Of a stretch of 64,000 nucleotides of DNA, positions 1-8,702 are shown one piece after another. The stretch is taken from contig NZ_BLPF01000001.1 in assembly GCF_011764425.1 (NCBI RefSeq), positions 859,001 to 923,000 on the forward strand, written 5' to 3'. The DNA comes from Phytohabitans houttuyneae (GTDB taxonomy: Bacteria > Actinomycetota > Actinomycetes > Mycobacteriales > Micromonosporaceae). The notes under the pieces were generated by a model that saw only the letters and a program-made list of their open reading frames with translations, did not search any database and was not told the DNA's origin. The translations under genes and the position numbers were made by a program. Position 1 is the first letter of the stretch. Each line of letters opens with the position of its first letter.

Positions 1-1
1 C

Positions 2-897
2 CTGGAGGACGTGCGCCGCTGCGGCGAGTACGACGTGGCGGTGCTCGGCGCGCCCTTCGACGGCGGCACCACCTACCGGTCCGGCACCCGCTTCGGCCCG
101 CAGGGCATCCGCAAGATCTCCGCACTCTACGGCCCGTACTCGTTCGAGCTCGGCGTCGACCTCCGCGAGTCGATCACGATCGCCGACCTGGGCGACGTCT
201 TCACGATCCCGGCGAACATCGAGAAGACGTTCGACCAGATCTCCAAGGCGGTCGGCCACGTGTACGCCTCGGGCGCCTTCCCGGTCGTGCTGGGCGGCGA
301 CCACTCGATCGGCTACCCCACCGTGCGCGGCGTGGCCGAGCACCTCGACGGCAACCTCGGGATCATCCACTTCGACCGCCACGTCGACACCCAGGAAACC
401 GACCTCGACGAGCGGATGCACACCACACCGTGGTTCCACGCCACCGACATCCCGAACGTGCCGCCGAAAAACCTCGTGCAGATCGGCATCGGCGGGTGGC
501 AGGCGCCCCGCCCGGGGTCAAGGTCGGGCGCGAGCGCGGCACGACGATCATGACCGTCACCGACTGCGTCGAGATGGGCATCGAGGCGGCCGCCGCCAGG
601 GCCCTGGAGGTGGCCTGGGACGGCGCCGACGCGGTGTGGCTCTCGTTCGACGTCGACTGCCTCGACGCCGCGTTCGTACCCGGAACCGGATGGCCCGAGC
701 CCGGCGGCTTCCTCCCCCGCGAGGTGCTCAAGTTCATCCAGCTCATCGCCGAGCGGCCGCTCGCCGGCATCGAGGTCGTGGAGTGCTCGCCGCCCTACGA
801 CAACGCCGAGATCACCTCGCTCATCGCCACCCGGGTCATCTGCGACACGCTCGGCTGCCTCGTGCGCGCCGGTCACCTTCCCTTGAGAAGCGCGTAA
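2..897 (+). CDS. gdmH: Ureohydrolase, guanidine hydrolase (GdmH)-like; 5' partial, frameshifted
   Basis: Arginase/agmatinase-family metallohydrolase. The closest match from memory is the Ni-dependent guanidine hydrolase (Synechocystis Sll1077 type), which splits guanidine to urea and ammonia, rather than agmatinase. Visible family motifs are GGDHSIG, FDRHVDTQE (agmatinases usually have DAH), SFDVDCLDA and GTGWPEPGG, then a C-terminal VECSPPYDN segment. The N-terminus lies outside the window: about 295 residues are present against roughly 390 expected. The frame changes at the G run 514-517. One extra G there restores PGVKVGRERGTTIM and joins both halves, so this is probably a homopolymer error. 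It is followed after 17 bp by an ABC importer on the same strand, consistent with uptake of its substrate. Substrate assignment is inference; agmatinase or guanidinobutyrase remain possible. Confidence 0.75.
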   Translation, partial: GGRAPLRRVRRGGARRALRRRHHLPVRHPLRPAGHPQDLRTLRPVLVRARRRPPRVDHDRRPGRRLHDPGEHREDVRPDLQGGRPRVRLGRLPGRAGRRPLDRLPHRARRGRAPRRQPRDHPLRPPRRHPGNRPRRADAHHTVVPRHRHPERAAEKPRADRHRRVAGAPPGVKVGRERGTTIMTVTDCVEMGIEAAAARALEVAWDGADAVWLSFDVDCLDAAFVPGTGWPEPGGFLPREVLKFIQLIAERPLAGIEVVECSPPYDNAEITSLIATRVICDTLGCLVRAGHLPLRSA

Positions 898-914
898 CTC
901 GTTAGGAGCATGCA

Positions 915-1910
915 ATGAGAAGAGTTCTCGCCGCCGCCGCGGCGTTCGTGTTGCTGTCCGCCGCCGCCTGCTCCGAGGGCGGCGACGACGCCGAGGCGGG
1001 CGCGCCCACCACCGTCCGGCTCGGGTTCAGCGCGTGGCCCGGCTGGTTTCCCTGGCAGGTCGCGCAGGAGCAGGGCCTGTTCGCCAAGAACGGCGTGACC
1101 GTCGACCTGAAGTACTTCGACAGCTACACCGACAGCCTCACCGCCCTGTCCACCGGAAACCTGGACGCCAACAGCCAGACGCTGAACGACACGCTCTCCT
1201 CCGTGAGCGGCGGAGCCAAGCAGACGATCGTGCTGGTCAACGACAACTCGACCGGCAACGACCAGATCATCGCCCGCGCCGGCATCGACACCGTGGCCGA
1301 CCTCAAGGGCCGTACGGTGGCGGTCGAGCAGGGCACGGTCGACCACTATCTGCTGCTGCTCGCCCTGCGCAAGGCCGGACTGTCCGAAGGGGACATCACG
1401 GTGAAGGCGCTGCTGACCGACGCGGCCGCGGCGGCGTTCGTGGCCGGGCAGGTCGACGCGGTGGGCGCGTTCGCCCCGTTCACCACCACGGCGCTCGGGC
1501 TCGCCGGCAGCAAGGCGATCGCCACCTCCGCCGACTTCCCCGGCGCGATCCCGGACCACCTCGTCTTCGACGCCGACTTCGTCAAGGACCACCCGAAGGA
1601 GGTGCAGGCCATGGTGGACACCTGGTTCGACACGATCGCCTGGATCGCGGCCAACAAGGACGCGGCCATCGCCATCATGGCCAAGAAGGGCGGCGTCAGC
1701 GACGCCGACTACAAGACCTACGACGCCGGTACCACGATCTTCACGCACGAGCAGAACCTCGCCGCGTTCACGCCCGGCCAGAGCGCCGCCAACCTCGACT
1801 TCCAGGCCCGGTCCATCGCCACGTTCCTGGTCGACGCCAAGCTCGTGGACGAGGAGCCGCCGCTCGACGGTCTCTTCGACCCGACGTTCGTCAAAGCGGC
1901 GACGCCATGA
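915..1910 (+). CDS. ABC transporter substrate-binding lipoprotein, NitT/TauT type
   Basis: 331-residue extracytoplasmic solute-binding protein. The N-terminus is a lipoprotein signal (LLSAAACSEGG, lipidated Cys about residue 19). The mature part has the SsuA/THI5-like pattern typical of nitrate/taurine/thiamine-type ABC systems: GFSAWPGWFPWQVAQEQGLF near the start and later a KGRTVAVEQGT segment. An AGGAG ribosome site lies at 903-907, so ATG 915 is a good start. Its stop overlaps the permease start (ATGA), indicating translational coupling. Lying just downstream of a guanidine-hydrolase-like gene, it may capture guanidine or a related small cation. That is inference from context; the binding specificity cannot be read from sequence. 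Confidence 0.85.
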   Translation: MRRVLAAAAAFVLLSAAACSEGGDDAEAGAPTTVRLGFSAWPGWFPWQVAQEQGLFAKNGVTVDLKYFDSYTDSLTALSTGNLDANSQTLNDTLSSVSGGAKQTIVLVNDNSTGNDQIIARAGIDTVADLKGRTVAVEQGTVDHYLLLLALRKAGLSEGDITVKALLTDAAAAAFVAGQVDAVGAFAPFTTTALGLAGSKAIATSADFPGAIPDHLVFDADFVKDHPKEVQAMVDTWFDTIAWIAANKDAAIAIMAKKGGVSDADYKTYDAGTTIFTHEQNLAAFTPGQSAANLDFQARSIATFLVDAKLVDEEPPLDGLFDPTFVKAATP

Positions 1911-2788
1911 GCGAGCGGGCCGGCACGGCGGCCTCCCTCGCGGCGGAGCCCTCGGCCGTGCCCGAACCCGCGCCGCCGCGCTCCCTCCCGCGCCGCCGCC
2001 CGGCCCGCGGTGGCGGGCTGTGGGCCATCCGAACGCCACCGTCCCGCCCCGCCCGCTGGACCCTGACCGTGGTGTCGGTGGCGGTACCGGTGGTCGGCTG
2101 GCAGGTGCTGAGCATGGTGATCGACGGACGGCCGGACTACCTGCCCGGTCCGGTCGACGCGGTGGCGGCGGGCATCGAGATGGCCCGCTCGGGGCAGCTC
2201 GCCACCGACGCCTGGGCGACCGTCGCCCGGGTGCTGCAGGGCTTCGGGCTGGCCGTGCTCGTGTCGGTGCCGCTCGGCATCCTCATGGGCAGCTTCCCCG
2301 CCGGTCAGGCCCTGCTGGAACCGCTCGTGGGGCTGCTGCGCTACCTGCCGGCGAGCGCGTTCATCCCGCTGCTGATCATCTGGCTGGGCCTGGGCGAGCC
2401 GTCGAAGGTGGCCCTGCTGTTCCTCGCCGCGTTCTTCTTCAACACGCTGATGACCGCCGACGCGGTACGGCAGGTGCCGCTCGGCCTCATCGACGTGTCG
2501 TACACGCTGGGCGCGCGCCGGGGCGAGGTGCTCCGCAAGGTGATCGTCCCGTACGCCCTGCCCGGCATGATCGACTCGGTCCGGGTGAATGCGGCGGCCT
2601 CCTGGAGCTTCGTCGTGGTCGCGGAGCTGATCGCGTCCGAGTCGGGGCTCGGCTACCGGATCGTGCGGGCGCAGCGGTTCAACCAGATCGACCGGATCTT
2701 CGCGGTACTCGTCGTCATCGCCCTGATCGGCCTCACGATCGACCTCCTCCTCCGGCTCACCCGCGACCGGGTCGGGCGGTGGGTCTGA
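1907..2788 (+). CDS. ABC transporter permease, NitT/TauT type
   Basis: 293-residue inner-membrane permease of the BPD_transp_1 class. A long Pro/Arg-rich cytoplasmic N-terminus (about 45 residues) precedes the first membrane segment (VVSVAVPVVGWQVLSMV). Further hydrophobic segments follow, with an EAA-like cytoplasmic loop around YTLGARRGEVLRKVIVPYAL that would contact the ATPase. ATG 1907 overlaps the binding-protein stop by four bases. Its own stop overlaps the ATPase start (TGATG), so the three genes form a tight transcription and translation unit. Function: one membrane subunit, probably as a homodimer, of the importer downstream of the ureohydrolase. Confidence 0.85.
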   Translation: MSERAGTAASLAAEPSAVPEPAPPRSLPRRRPARGGGLWAIRTPPSRPARWTLTVVSVAVPVVGWQVLSMVIDGRPDYLPGPVDAVAAGIEMARSGQLATDAWATVARVLQGFGLAVLVSVPLGILMGSFPAGQALLEPLVGLLRYLPASAFIPLLIIWLGLGEPSKVALLFLAAFFFNTLMTADAVRQVPLGLIDVSYTLGARRGEVLRKVIVPYALPGMIDSVRVNAAASWSFVVVAELIASESGLGYRIVRAQRFNQIDRIFAVLVVIALIGLTIDLLLRLTRDRVGRWV

Positions 2789-3567
2789 TGCTGGATCTCG
2801 TCTCCCTGGGCAAGCACTTCCCCCGGCGTGGCGGCGCCGTGCAGGCCCTGGAAGCCATCGACCTGTCCGTCCCGGCCGGGCAGTTCGTCTGCGTGGTCGG
2901 CGCCAGCGGCTCGGGCAAGTCCACGCTGCTGTCGCTGATCGCCGGGCTGGCCGCGCCCACCGCCGGCGAGGTACGCCTCGACGGCGCGCCGGTCACCGGC
3001 CCGGGACCGGATCGGGGGCTGGTCTTCCAGCAGGGCTGGGTCTACCCGTGGCGGACGGTGGAGCGCAACGTCGCGTTCGGCCTCGAGCTGCTGCCCCTGC
3101 CCCGGGCCGAGCGCGAGCGGCGCGTGGCCTGGTACCTGGCCGAGACCGGGCTCACCGCCCTGCGCCACGCCCTGCCCAAGCAGCTCTCCGGCGGCCAGCG
3201 CCAGCGGGTGGCGATCGCCCGGGCGCTGGCCTGTGAGCCGGACGTGCTGCTGCTGGACGAGCCGTTCGGAGCGCTCGACGTGCAGACAAAGGAGGACATG
3301 CAGCTGCTCATCCGGCGGGTGTGGCAGGACACCGGTACGACCGTGCTGATGGTCACCCACGACGTGGAGGAGGCCATCTTCCTGGGCCAACGGGTGATCG
3401 TGCTCGCCAGCGACCCGGGGCGGGTGGCGGCGGATCTGCCCGTCAAGCTTCCCGCCGAACGGGAACTGTCGGTAAAACGACTGCCCGACTTTCTCGCGAT
3501 GCGGGCGCAGGTGGAGGACCTCGTCCGCGCTTACCACCGGCGCCACCAGCAAAAACGGGCCATCTGA
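2788..3567 (+). CDS. ABC transporter ATP-binding protein, NitT/TauT type
   Basis: 259-residue ATPase subunit that powers the importer encoded just upstream. It has Walker A GASGSGKST, a Q-loop in VFQQGWVYPW, signature LSGGQRQRVAIARAL, Walker B DVLLLDEPFGALD and the switch His in VTHDVEEA. The VEEA segment and the C-terminal 'VIVLASDPGRV' style are typical of the SsuB/TauB/NrtD subfamily. The ATG overlaps the permease stop by one base. No further gene of this system follows; the next gene begins 110 bp on with its own ribosome site, so the operon probably ends here. Confidence 0.87.
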   Translation: MLDLVSLGKHFPRRGGAVQALEAIDLSVPAGQFVCVVGASGSGKSTLLSLIAGLAAPTAGEVRLDGAPVTGPGPDRGLVFQQGWVYPWRTVERNVAFGLELLPLPRAERERRVAWYLAETGLTALRHALPKQLSGGQRQRVAIARALACEPDVLLLDEPFGALDVQTKEDMQLLIRRVWQDTGTTVLMVTHDVEEAIFLGQRVIVLASDPGRVAADLPVKLPAERELSVKRLPDFLAMRAQVEDLVRAYHRRHQQKRAI

Positions 3568-3677
3568 ACGGCGGTAATCGGAGCATCGGCCGATGGGTCC
3601 CCGTACGGATCTGGGATGGCTCGCCTCCCTAACAGGTGCTGAAGTGTTCATGCTGCGGTAGCACGGGAGGATCAGGC

Positions 3678-5472
3678 GTGGCGTCGTCGGGGCACGTCGT
3701 TGGGGGACGGTACCGGCTCGACTCGGTGCTGGGCTCCGGTGGAATGGGAGTGGTGTGGCGCGCGTTCGATGAGCGCCTCGCCCGATGGGTGGCGGTCAAA
3801 GAGCTTCGCCTCACCCAGCCCATGACTCCGGAGGAGCGTGAAGAGGTCAAATATCGGGCGATGGTGGAGGCGCTGAGCGCCGGCCGCCTCGTCCATCCGA
3901 ACGTGGTCGCGATCTACGACGCGGTGGATGACGCCGACCAGCCGTGGGTGGTGATGCGGCTGGTCGAAGGGCGCTCGCTGCGCGAGGTCGTGGCGCAGGA
4001 TGGCCCCTCGACCCGGTCGCCGCCGCCAAGCTCGGGCTGGGGTTGCTGGACGCGCTGGACGCGGCCCACGGGGCCGGTGTGGTGCACCGGGACGTCAAGC
4101 CGTCAAACGTGCTGATCGCCGGCGGCCGCCCGCTGCTCACCGACTTCTCCATCGCCACGGTGGCCGGCGCGCCGGTCCCGCTGCGCGGTGCGACGGTCAT
4201 GGGCAGCCCGGGGTACGTGGCGCCGGAGCGGCTGCACGGCGAGGAGGGCGGGGTCCCGGCCGACCTGTTCGGGCTGGGTGCGACGCTGTTCTACGCGGTG
4301 GAGGGCTACGGCCCGTTCGCCCGGGACGACGCGATGGCCTGCCTGATCGCCACGGTCTGCGACCCGCACCCCCGCCCGGTGCGGGGGATGGCGCTCGCCG
4401 CGGTGATCGACGGCCTGCTGGCCAAGGACGTGGCGGACCGCATGGACTCGGCCGCCGTCCGCGACGCACTGATCGCGGCGGCCCGGCCGAAGACCCGCAC
4501 GGTGTACCGGGTGCCGCTCACGTCCCGCCGCGCGTACACCGGCCACCGCAGCGTGGCCGTGCTGCCCACGGCCGCCGTGACGGCCCCTCCGGACCCGGCC
4601 GCTCCCCCGGCGGCGCCGGGCGGTCGCACCACCCGCCCGCCCCGCAGGCGGCGGGTCACCGTCCTCACCGCGGGAGCCGCGCTGCTGGTGCCCGTGGTGG
4701 CCACCTTCGCCAGCGCGGCCGGCGGGCCGAACAGCGCGGGCCTCGCCGGGCGCGCCGACGCCGCCGTGCGGCCCGCACCCCTGGTGTCGACCCCTCGGCC
4801 GGCCCACCCGGCGGGGCGCGGGCGCTGGGCATCCCGGGCGTCCTGCTGTCACCCTCGGGAAACCTGTACACCCCGTACAGCACGGACGGCCCCGACCCCG
4901 CCGGCGGCGTGATCACCGACCCGGTCTCCGGCACCACCCGGCCGGGCGTGGTGACAAAGCCCGGCACCGGGCCGGGCAGCGAGCCCAGCGGCGGTGGCGG
5001 CGGCGAGACCGGGGGCACCACGGCTCCGCCGGCGCCCGCGGTGACCGGCCTGACGGTGGCCGTGACGGTCGACCCGACCGCCTGCACGTACTCGGCCTCG
5101 GCCCTGGTCACCGTCTCCGCCGCGACCACCGTCACCTACCGGGTGACCTGGTCGGACGGCGGGGGCGGGACGTCGAGCGCCGAGTTCACCGGCGCGGGCG
5201 GGGGCACGCTCAGCACGCCGTCGTCCGTCTCGCACGGCGCCGGCCCGGTGTGGGTACAGGTGGACGTCCTGACCCCGACGGCGGTCAGCCAGCGCGGCAG
5301 CGGCGAGCTGCCCGCGTCCTGCTCACCGACCACCCCGTCCCCGGAGCCCGAACCGTCGCCGATGACCTCCCCGTCATCGCCCAACCCGGCCCCGGGCGCC
5401 GACCAGAACAACCCGGCCAGCGAGCCGACGCTCAGCCAGCCGCCGCAGGGGCCGGCCAGCACGACCCCGTAA
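3678..5472 (+). CDS. Membrane Ser/Thr protein kinase (PknB-like), two frameshifts
   Basis: Hanks-type receptor kinase. GTG 3678 is preceded by GGGAGGA (3665-3671), which favours it over the upstream ATG 3636. The kinase domain shows GSGGMGVVWRAFD (glycine loop), VAVKEL (ATP Lys), HRDVKPSN (catalytic loop) and APE-like VAPERL. The Mg-binding DFG is DFS here (TDFSIA). One membrane segment follows (VTVLTAGAALLVPVVATFA), then a Pro/Ser/Thr/Gly-rich extracellular tail. The frame breaks at C runs 4004-4007 and 4791-4794. Adding one C at each gives a continuous protein of about 598 residues. Both breaks are CCCCTCG contexts, suggesting sequencing error. Targets and ligand are unknown. Confidence 0.85.
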
Positions 5473-5520
5473 CCGCTTCTCGCGCGGGCGGGCCTGCCGG
5501 CCCGCCCGCCTGCCCTGCCG

Positions 5521-5991
5521 TCACCGCCGGCGGGCACCCTTTCCCGGCGCGGAGGCCACCTCGCGCGGCTTGAGGGCGTCGTGGCCGGACGCGCAGCGCA
5601 TCACGGACTGCACCTCCTGCCCGCACTCGCGGTGGACGATCGCCACGGGCGGGCCCTCGGGATCGGCGAGGTAGCGGTTGCCCCACTCGGCGACGGCCGC
5701 GAGCACCGGATAGAGGTCGAAGCCCTTGTCCGTGAGCCGGTACTCGTCGCGCGGCCGGGCGCCCGGCTCGCGGTACGGCACGCGGCGCAGCACACCGTTG
5801 TCGACGAGCATCGCCAACCGGTTGGCAAGCACCTGCCGCGGGATGCCGGAGCGCTGGCGCATGTCGTCGAAGCGGCGGATGCCGGCGAAGATGTCGCGCA
5901 GCACGACGAACGTCCACCGCTCGCCGAGGATCGCCATCGCGCGGGCGATCGTGCAGTTTTCCACCGACCATTCCAGTGCTTGAGGTCTCAC
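5521..5991 (-). CDS. HxlR-family transcriptional regulator
   Basis: About 156-residue winged-helix regulator of the HxlR/MarR-like family. The core reads ENCTIARAMAILGERWTFVV, then FDDMRQRSGIPRQVLANRL (recognition helix) and DEYRLTDKGFDLYP (wing), which is the standard HxlR layout. The conserved Cys in 'NCTIARA' is the position that senses electrophiles or redox stress in some HxlR proteins. The tail adds two more Cys (ECGQEVQSVMRCASG). I chose GTG 5991 because the longer frame (to 6054) would overlap the divergent thioesterase gene. It is divergent from that gene across a 56-bp gap and may regulate it. Confidence 0.85.
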   Translation of the reverse strand: MRPQALEWSVENCTIARAMAILGERWTFVVLRDIFAGIRRFDDMRQRSGIPRQVLANRLAMLVDNGVLRRVPYREPGARPRDEYRLTDKGFDLYPVLAAVAEWGNRYLADPEGPPVAIVHRECGQEVQSVMRCASGHDALKPREVASAPGKGARRR

Positions 5992-6047
5992 AACCGCGAG
6001 CCTAAGTCTCGTTGACAGACCCAGCAAACGGGTGGGAGTCTGCGTCC

Positions 6048-6575
6048 ATGACACAGACTCAGGCCGTGCCCGGCGAGGAAGCCCTGCGCACGCGGAGCCG
6101 GACCTTCGAGTGGGCCGACCCCGCGGGCAACGCGGCGCTGATCGGCCAGCGCTCCGGCCTGGACCTGCTGCGCGCGATGATCGCGGGCGAGCTCCCGGTG
6201 CCCCCGGTGATGCAGCTGATCGGCGCCTCCCGCCTGGAAGCCGAAGAGGGCCGGGTGTCGGTGGAGATGACCGCGCAGGAGTTCCACTACAACCCGTTGG
6301 GCTCGGTCCACGGCGGCGTACTCTCCACGCTGCTGGACACCGCCGCCGGGTGCGCGGTCCACTCGACCCTCCCGGCCGGCGTCGGCTACACCACGCTGGA
6401 CCTGAGCGTAAAGTTCCTCCGCCCGGTCACCACCGACTCCGGCCTCCTACGCTGCGAGGGCACCGTCCTGTCACGCGGCCGCCGCACCGCCCTGGCCGAG
6501 GCCCGCCTGACCGACGGCCGCGGCCGCCTCGCCGCACACGCCACGTCGAGCTGCCTCATCTTCGAGGTCCCGTAA
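6048..6575 (+). CDS. PaaI-family hotdog thioesterase
   Basis: 175-residue acyl-CoA thioesterase-like protein of the hotdog fold. The diagnostic stretch is NPLGSVHGGVLSTLLDTAAG (HGG motif plus the helix carrying the catalytic acidic residue), followed by TLDLSVKFLRPV and the GRRTALAEARLTD strand. Length and motif order fit the PaaI/YbgC-like group that hydrolyses aryl- or acyl-CoA esters. ATG 6048 is used because the frame upstream of it runs into the shared promoter region with the divergent HxlR gene. Substrate is unknown. Confidence 0.82.
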   Translation: MTQTQAVPGEEALRTRSRTFEWADPAGNAALIGQRSGLDLLRAMIAGELPVPPVMQLIGASRLEAEEGRVSVEMTAQEFHYNPLGSVHGGVLSTLLDTAAGCAVHSTLPAGVGYTTLDLSVKFLRPVTTDSGLLRCEGTVLSRGRRTALAEARLTDGRGRLAAHATSSCLIFEVP

Positions 6576-6663
6576 GAGCCGCGGGCACGGCCGCGTAGCA
6601 GTTAGGGGCCGCCGCGCGGCCGTGCCCGCCCACCTCCACCGCCGCCCGGTCGGCACAGGCCAA

Positions 6664-6990
6664 CAGGAGGCGCCCTTCGCGACCCGCGCGCGCCGGACGG
6701 CTTCCATGATCAGCACGGGCCGTCCAAGCGGCTGCATTACCCGATCGCCCTACCGGCGGCGCCTTTCGCCGTCCCCGTGACGACGGCCGATTAGCTCCCA
6801 TGGTCGACGCGGTCTGTCCGAGCGGTTGCGCTACTTGGTCGCTCCCACGGGCATCCTTCACGGCCCGCGCGAAAGCGGCGGAAGGGGCCTCCACGGTCAG
6901 CGCGGGCCGTCTGAGCGGCTGCATTACCCGGTCGCCATACGGGGGCCGTCCTTTCTCCGCAGAGGCCAGCCCTCCGTGATCAGAGCAGTG
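6664..6990. repeat. Degenerate ~93-bp tandem repeat
   Basis: The core AGCGGCTGCATTACCCG and diverged forms of it begin at 6727, 6821 and 6914, spacings of 94 and 93 bp. The flanks (a GGCGCCYTTCRCC-like block and a TCCATGRTCAGCRCGGGC-like block) also recur in order. About three and a half units are seen, all diverged, so the array is old. Confidence 0.65.
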
Positions 6991-6999
6991 GCCGGTTCG

Positions 7000-7019
7000 T
7001 GGGCGCATTGCTGCGCCCA
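7000..7019. repeat. Element B hairpin, copy 1
   Basis: TGGGCGCA, loop TTGC, TGCGCCCA: a perfect 8-bp inverted repeat with a 4-base loop, followed by GCTTGAGAGC. Five further copies occur in the window with the same stem and different loops. Confidence 0.75.
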
Positions 7020-7204
7020 GCTTGAGAGCCACTCCACGCCGAACCGCCTCCGAACCGCCGCCATGCGCACCGTGGTCCGGACCCCCGCGCCCGTGGCGGC
7101 CGGGGATCCCGACTCGCGGGTCGAGGCAAGGTCTGGCGGTGACAAAAGCCCGGGCCGCCCGCGGGCCCCGCACCGACCCACGGTCGCGCGAAGGTGGCTT
7201 GCGC

Positions 7205-7262
7205 ACCGCGGAGGGTGAGGCCGCGGGAGCAACGGTCCGGACCACCACGGACATCGCGGTAG
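7205..7262 (-). repeat. Element A, copy 1
   Basis: About 58-bp dispersed element. Read on the minus strand it runs from CTACCGCGATGTCC through GGTCCGGACCGTTGCTCC to CCTCACCCTCCGCGGT. The ends form an ACCGCG/CGCGGT inverted repeat. The CTACCGC end faces the urtE stop 20 bp away. Confidence 0.8.
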
Positions 7263-7281
7263 CTCGCTGTCTTCTCTCGAG

Positions 7282-7974
7282 TTAGACGGCCAGCGCCTGC
7301 CGCACGTCGCGCTCCGCCTCCTGGCCGCCGGAGCCGGATGAGGTGACGCGGCCCGATTCCAGGACGTAGTAGCGTTCGGCGGCCCGCAGTGCGAAGCCGA
7401 CGTGCTGCTCCACCAGCAGCACTGACAGCCCGCCGCGGCGGGTGAGGGACAGGATCGTCTCCTGGATTTCGGCGACCACCGATGGCTGGATGCCCTCGGT
7501 CGGCTCGTCCAGGAGCAGGAGGCGGGGTGAGGTGATCAGCGCGCGGGCGATCGCCAGCTGCTGTCGCTGCCCGCCGGAGAGCAGGCCGGCGCGCCGGCTC
7601 ATCAGGCCGCGCAGGGCGGGGAAGAGGTCCAGCGCGTCGGCCATCGCCGCCTTGGCGTTGGGGCGGGAGTCGGCGATCAGCTGGAGGTTTTCGGCGGTGG
7701 TGAGGTGGGGGAAGCACTGCTGGCCCTGCGGCACGTAGGCCATCCCGCGCGCGACCCGCTCGTGCGGCGCGAGCCGGGTCACGTCCTCGCCGGCGAAGAG
7801 TACGCGCCCGGACCTCGGCTTGAGCAGCCCGATCGCCGCGCGCAGGAGCGTGCTCTTGCCGGCGCCGTTGTGGCCCATCACCGCCGCTACGCCGTCGTCG
7901 GGCACGGACAGCGAGACGCCGTGCAGGACCAGGCTGCGGCCGTAGCCGGCCTGGACGCCGTCGATCTCCAGCAT
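7282..7974 (-). CDS. urtE: Urea ABC transporter ATP-binding protein UrtE
   Basis: 230-residue LivF/UrtE-type ATPase, the second nucleotide-binding subunit of the five-gene urea importer. Motifs: Walker A GHNGAGKST, LSGGQRQQLAIARAL, Walker B LLLLDEPTEGIQPS, switch VEQHVG. The PTEGIQPSVV segment is characteristic of UrtE. ATG 7974 overlaps the urtD stop (TGATG), so translation is coupled. It is the last gene of urtABCDE, and element A lies 20 bp after its stop. Confidence 0.92.
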   Translation of the reverse strand: MLEIDGVQAGYGRSLVLHGVSLSVPDDGVAAVMGHNGAGKSTLLRAAIGLLKPRSGRVLFAGEDVTRLAPHERVARGMAYVPQGQQCFPHLTTAENLQLIADSRPNAKAAMADALDLFPALRGLMSRRAGLLSGGQRQQLAIARALITSPRLLLLDEPTEGIQPSVVAEIQETILSLTRRGGLSVLLVEQHVGFALRAAERYYVLESGRVTSSGSGGQEAERDVRQALAV

Positions 7975-8702
7975 CACGACACCCCCAGGTACACCTGCTG
8001 CACGGCCGGGTCGGCCTGGACCTGCGCGACGGTCCCCTCGCTGAGCACCTTGCCGGCGTGCAGCACCGTCACCGTGTTGGCGAAGCTGCGCATGAAGTCC
8101 ATGTCGTGCTCGATCACCACCACCGTGCGGTCGGCGCTCACCACCCGCAGCAGCTCGCCCGTGGCGTCGCGCTCGTCGTGGCTCATGCCGGCCACCGGCT
8201 CGTCGAGCAGCAGCAGCTTCACGTCCTGCACGAGCAGCATGCCGATCTCCAGCCACTGCTTCTGCCCGTGCGCGAGCGCTCCCGCGGGCTTGTCGCGCAG
8301 GTCGGCCAGGCCGATTGTCTCCAGCGCCGTCGAGACCGCTTCCGGCACCCCGCGCCGGCGGCGCGCGAGCGTCCAGAAGGAGCGGCCCGAGCCGGCCGCG
8401 ATGTCGAGGTTCTGCAGCACGCTCAGCTCCTCGAACACCGTCGCCGTCTGGAACGTGCGCCCCACGCCCATCCGCGCGATCCGGTGCACCGGCCGGCCCA
8501 GCAGCTCGGTGTCGCCGAAGCGGGCCGAGCCGGTGGCCTTCACGAGCCCGGTCACGGCGTCGACGAGGGTGGTCTTGCCCGCGCCGTTGGGGCCGATGAG
8601 AAACCTGATGTCGCCCGGCGCCACCTCGAGGCTGACGCCGTCCACGGCCACAAACCCGTCGAACACCACCCGCAGGTCGCGCACCGAAAGCCCGCCGCTC
8701 AT
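7974..8702 (-). CDS. urtD: Urea ABC transporter ATP-binding protein UrtD
   Basis: 242-residue LivG/UrtD-type ATPase. Motifs: Walker A GPNGAGKTT, signature region LAHGQKQWLEIGMLL (the LSGGQ equivalent is AHGQK, the usual form in UrtD), Walker B KLLLLDEPVAGMS, and VVIEHDMDFMR as the H-loop. The start MSGGLSVRDLRVVFDGF matches the family and overlaps the urtC stop by four bases. It pairs with UrtE at the cytoplasmic face of the UrtB/UrtC channel. Confidence 0.92.
   Translation of the reverse strand: MSGGLSVRDLRVVFDGFVAVDGVSLEVAPGDIRFLIGPNGAGKTTLVDAVTGLVKATGSARFGDTELLGRPVHRIARMGVGRTFQTATVFEELSVLQNLDIAAGSGRSFWTLARRRRGVPEAVSTALETIGLADLRDKPAGALAHGQKQWLEIGMLLVQDVKLLLLDEPVAGMSHDERDATGELLRVVSADRTVVVIEHDMDFMRSFANTVTVLHAGKVLSEGTVAQVQADPAVQQVYLGVS

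Larger units (their letters stand above)
6576..7281. other. 706-bp non-coding gap with three kinds of repeat
   Basis: I see no gene here; open frames are G+C-driven and lack ribosome sites. The gap holds a decaying ~93-bp tandem array (6664-6990), one element B hairpin (7000-7019) and one element A copy (7205-7262) next to the urtE stop. It separates the convergent thioesterase and urt genes. Confidence 0.7.

Noticed and set aside
6576-7281. tRNA-like or structured RNA in the 93-bp units
   Set aside because: No cloverleaf or anticodon arm could be drawn from the units; only the element B hairpin is clear.
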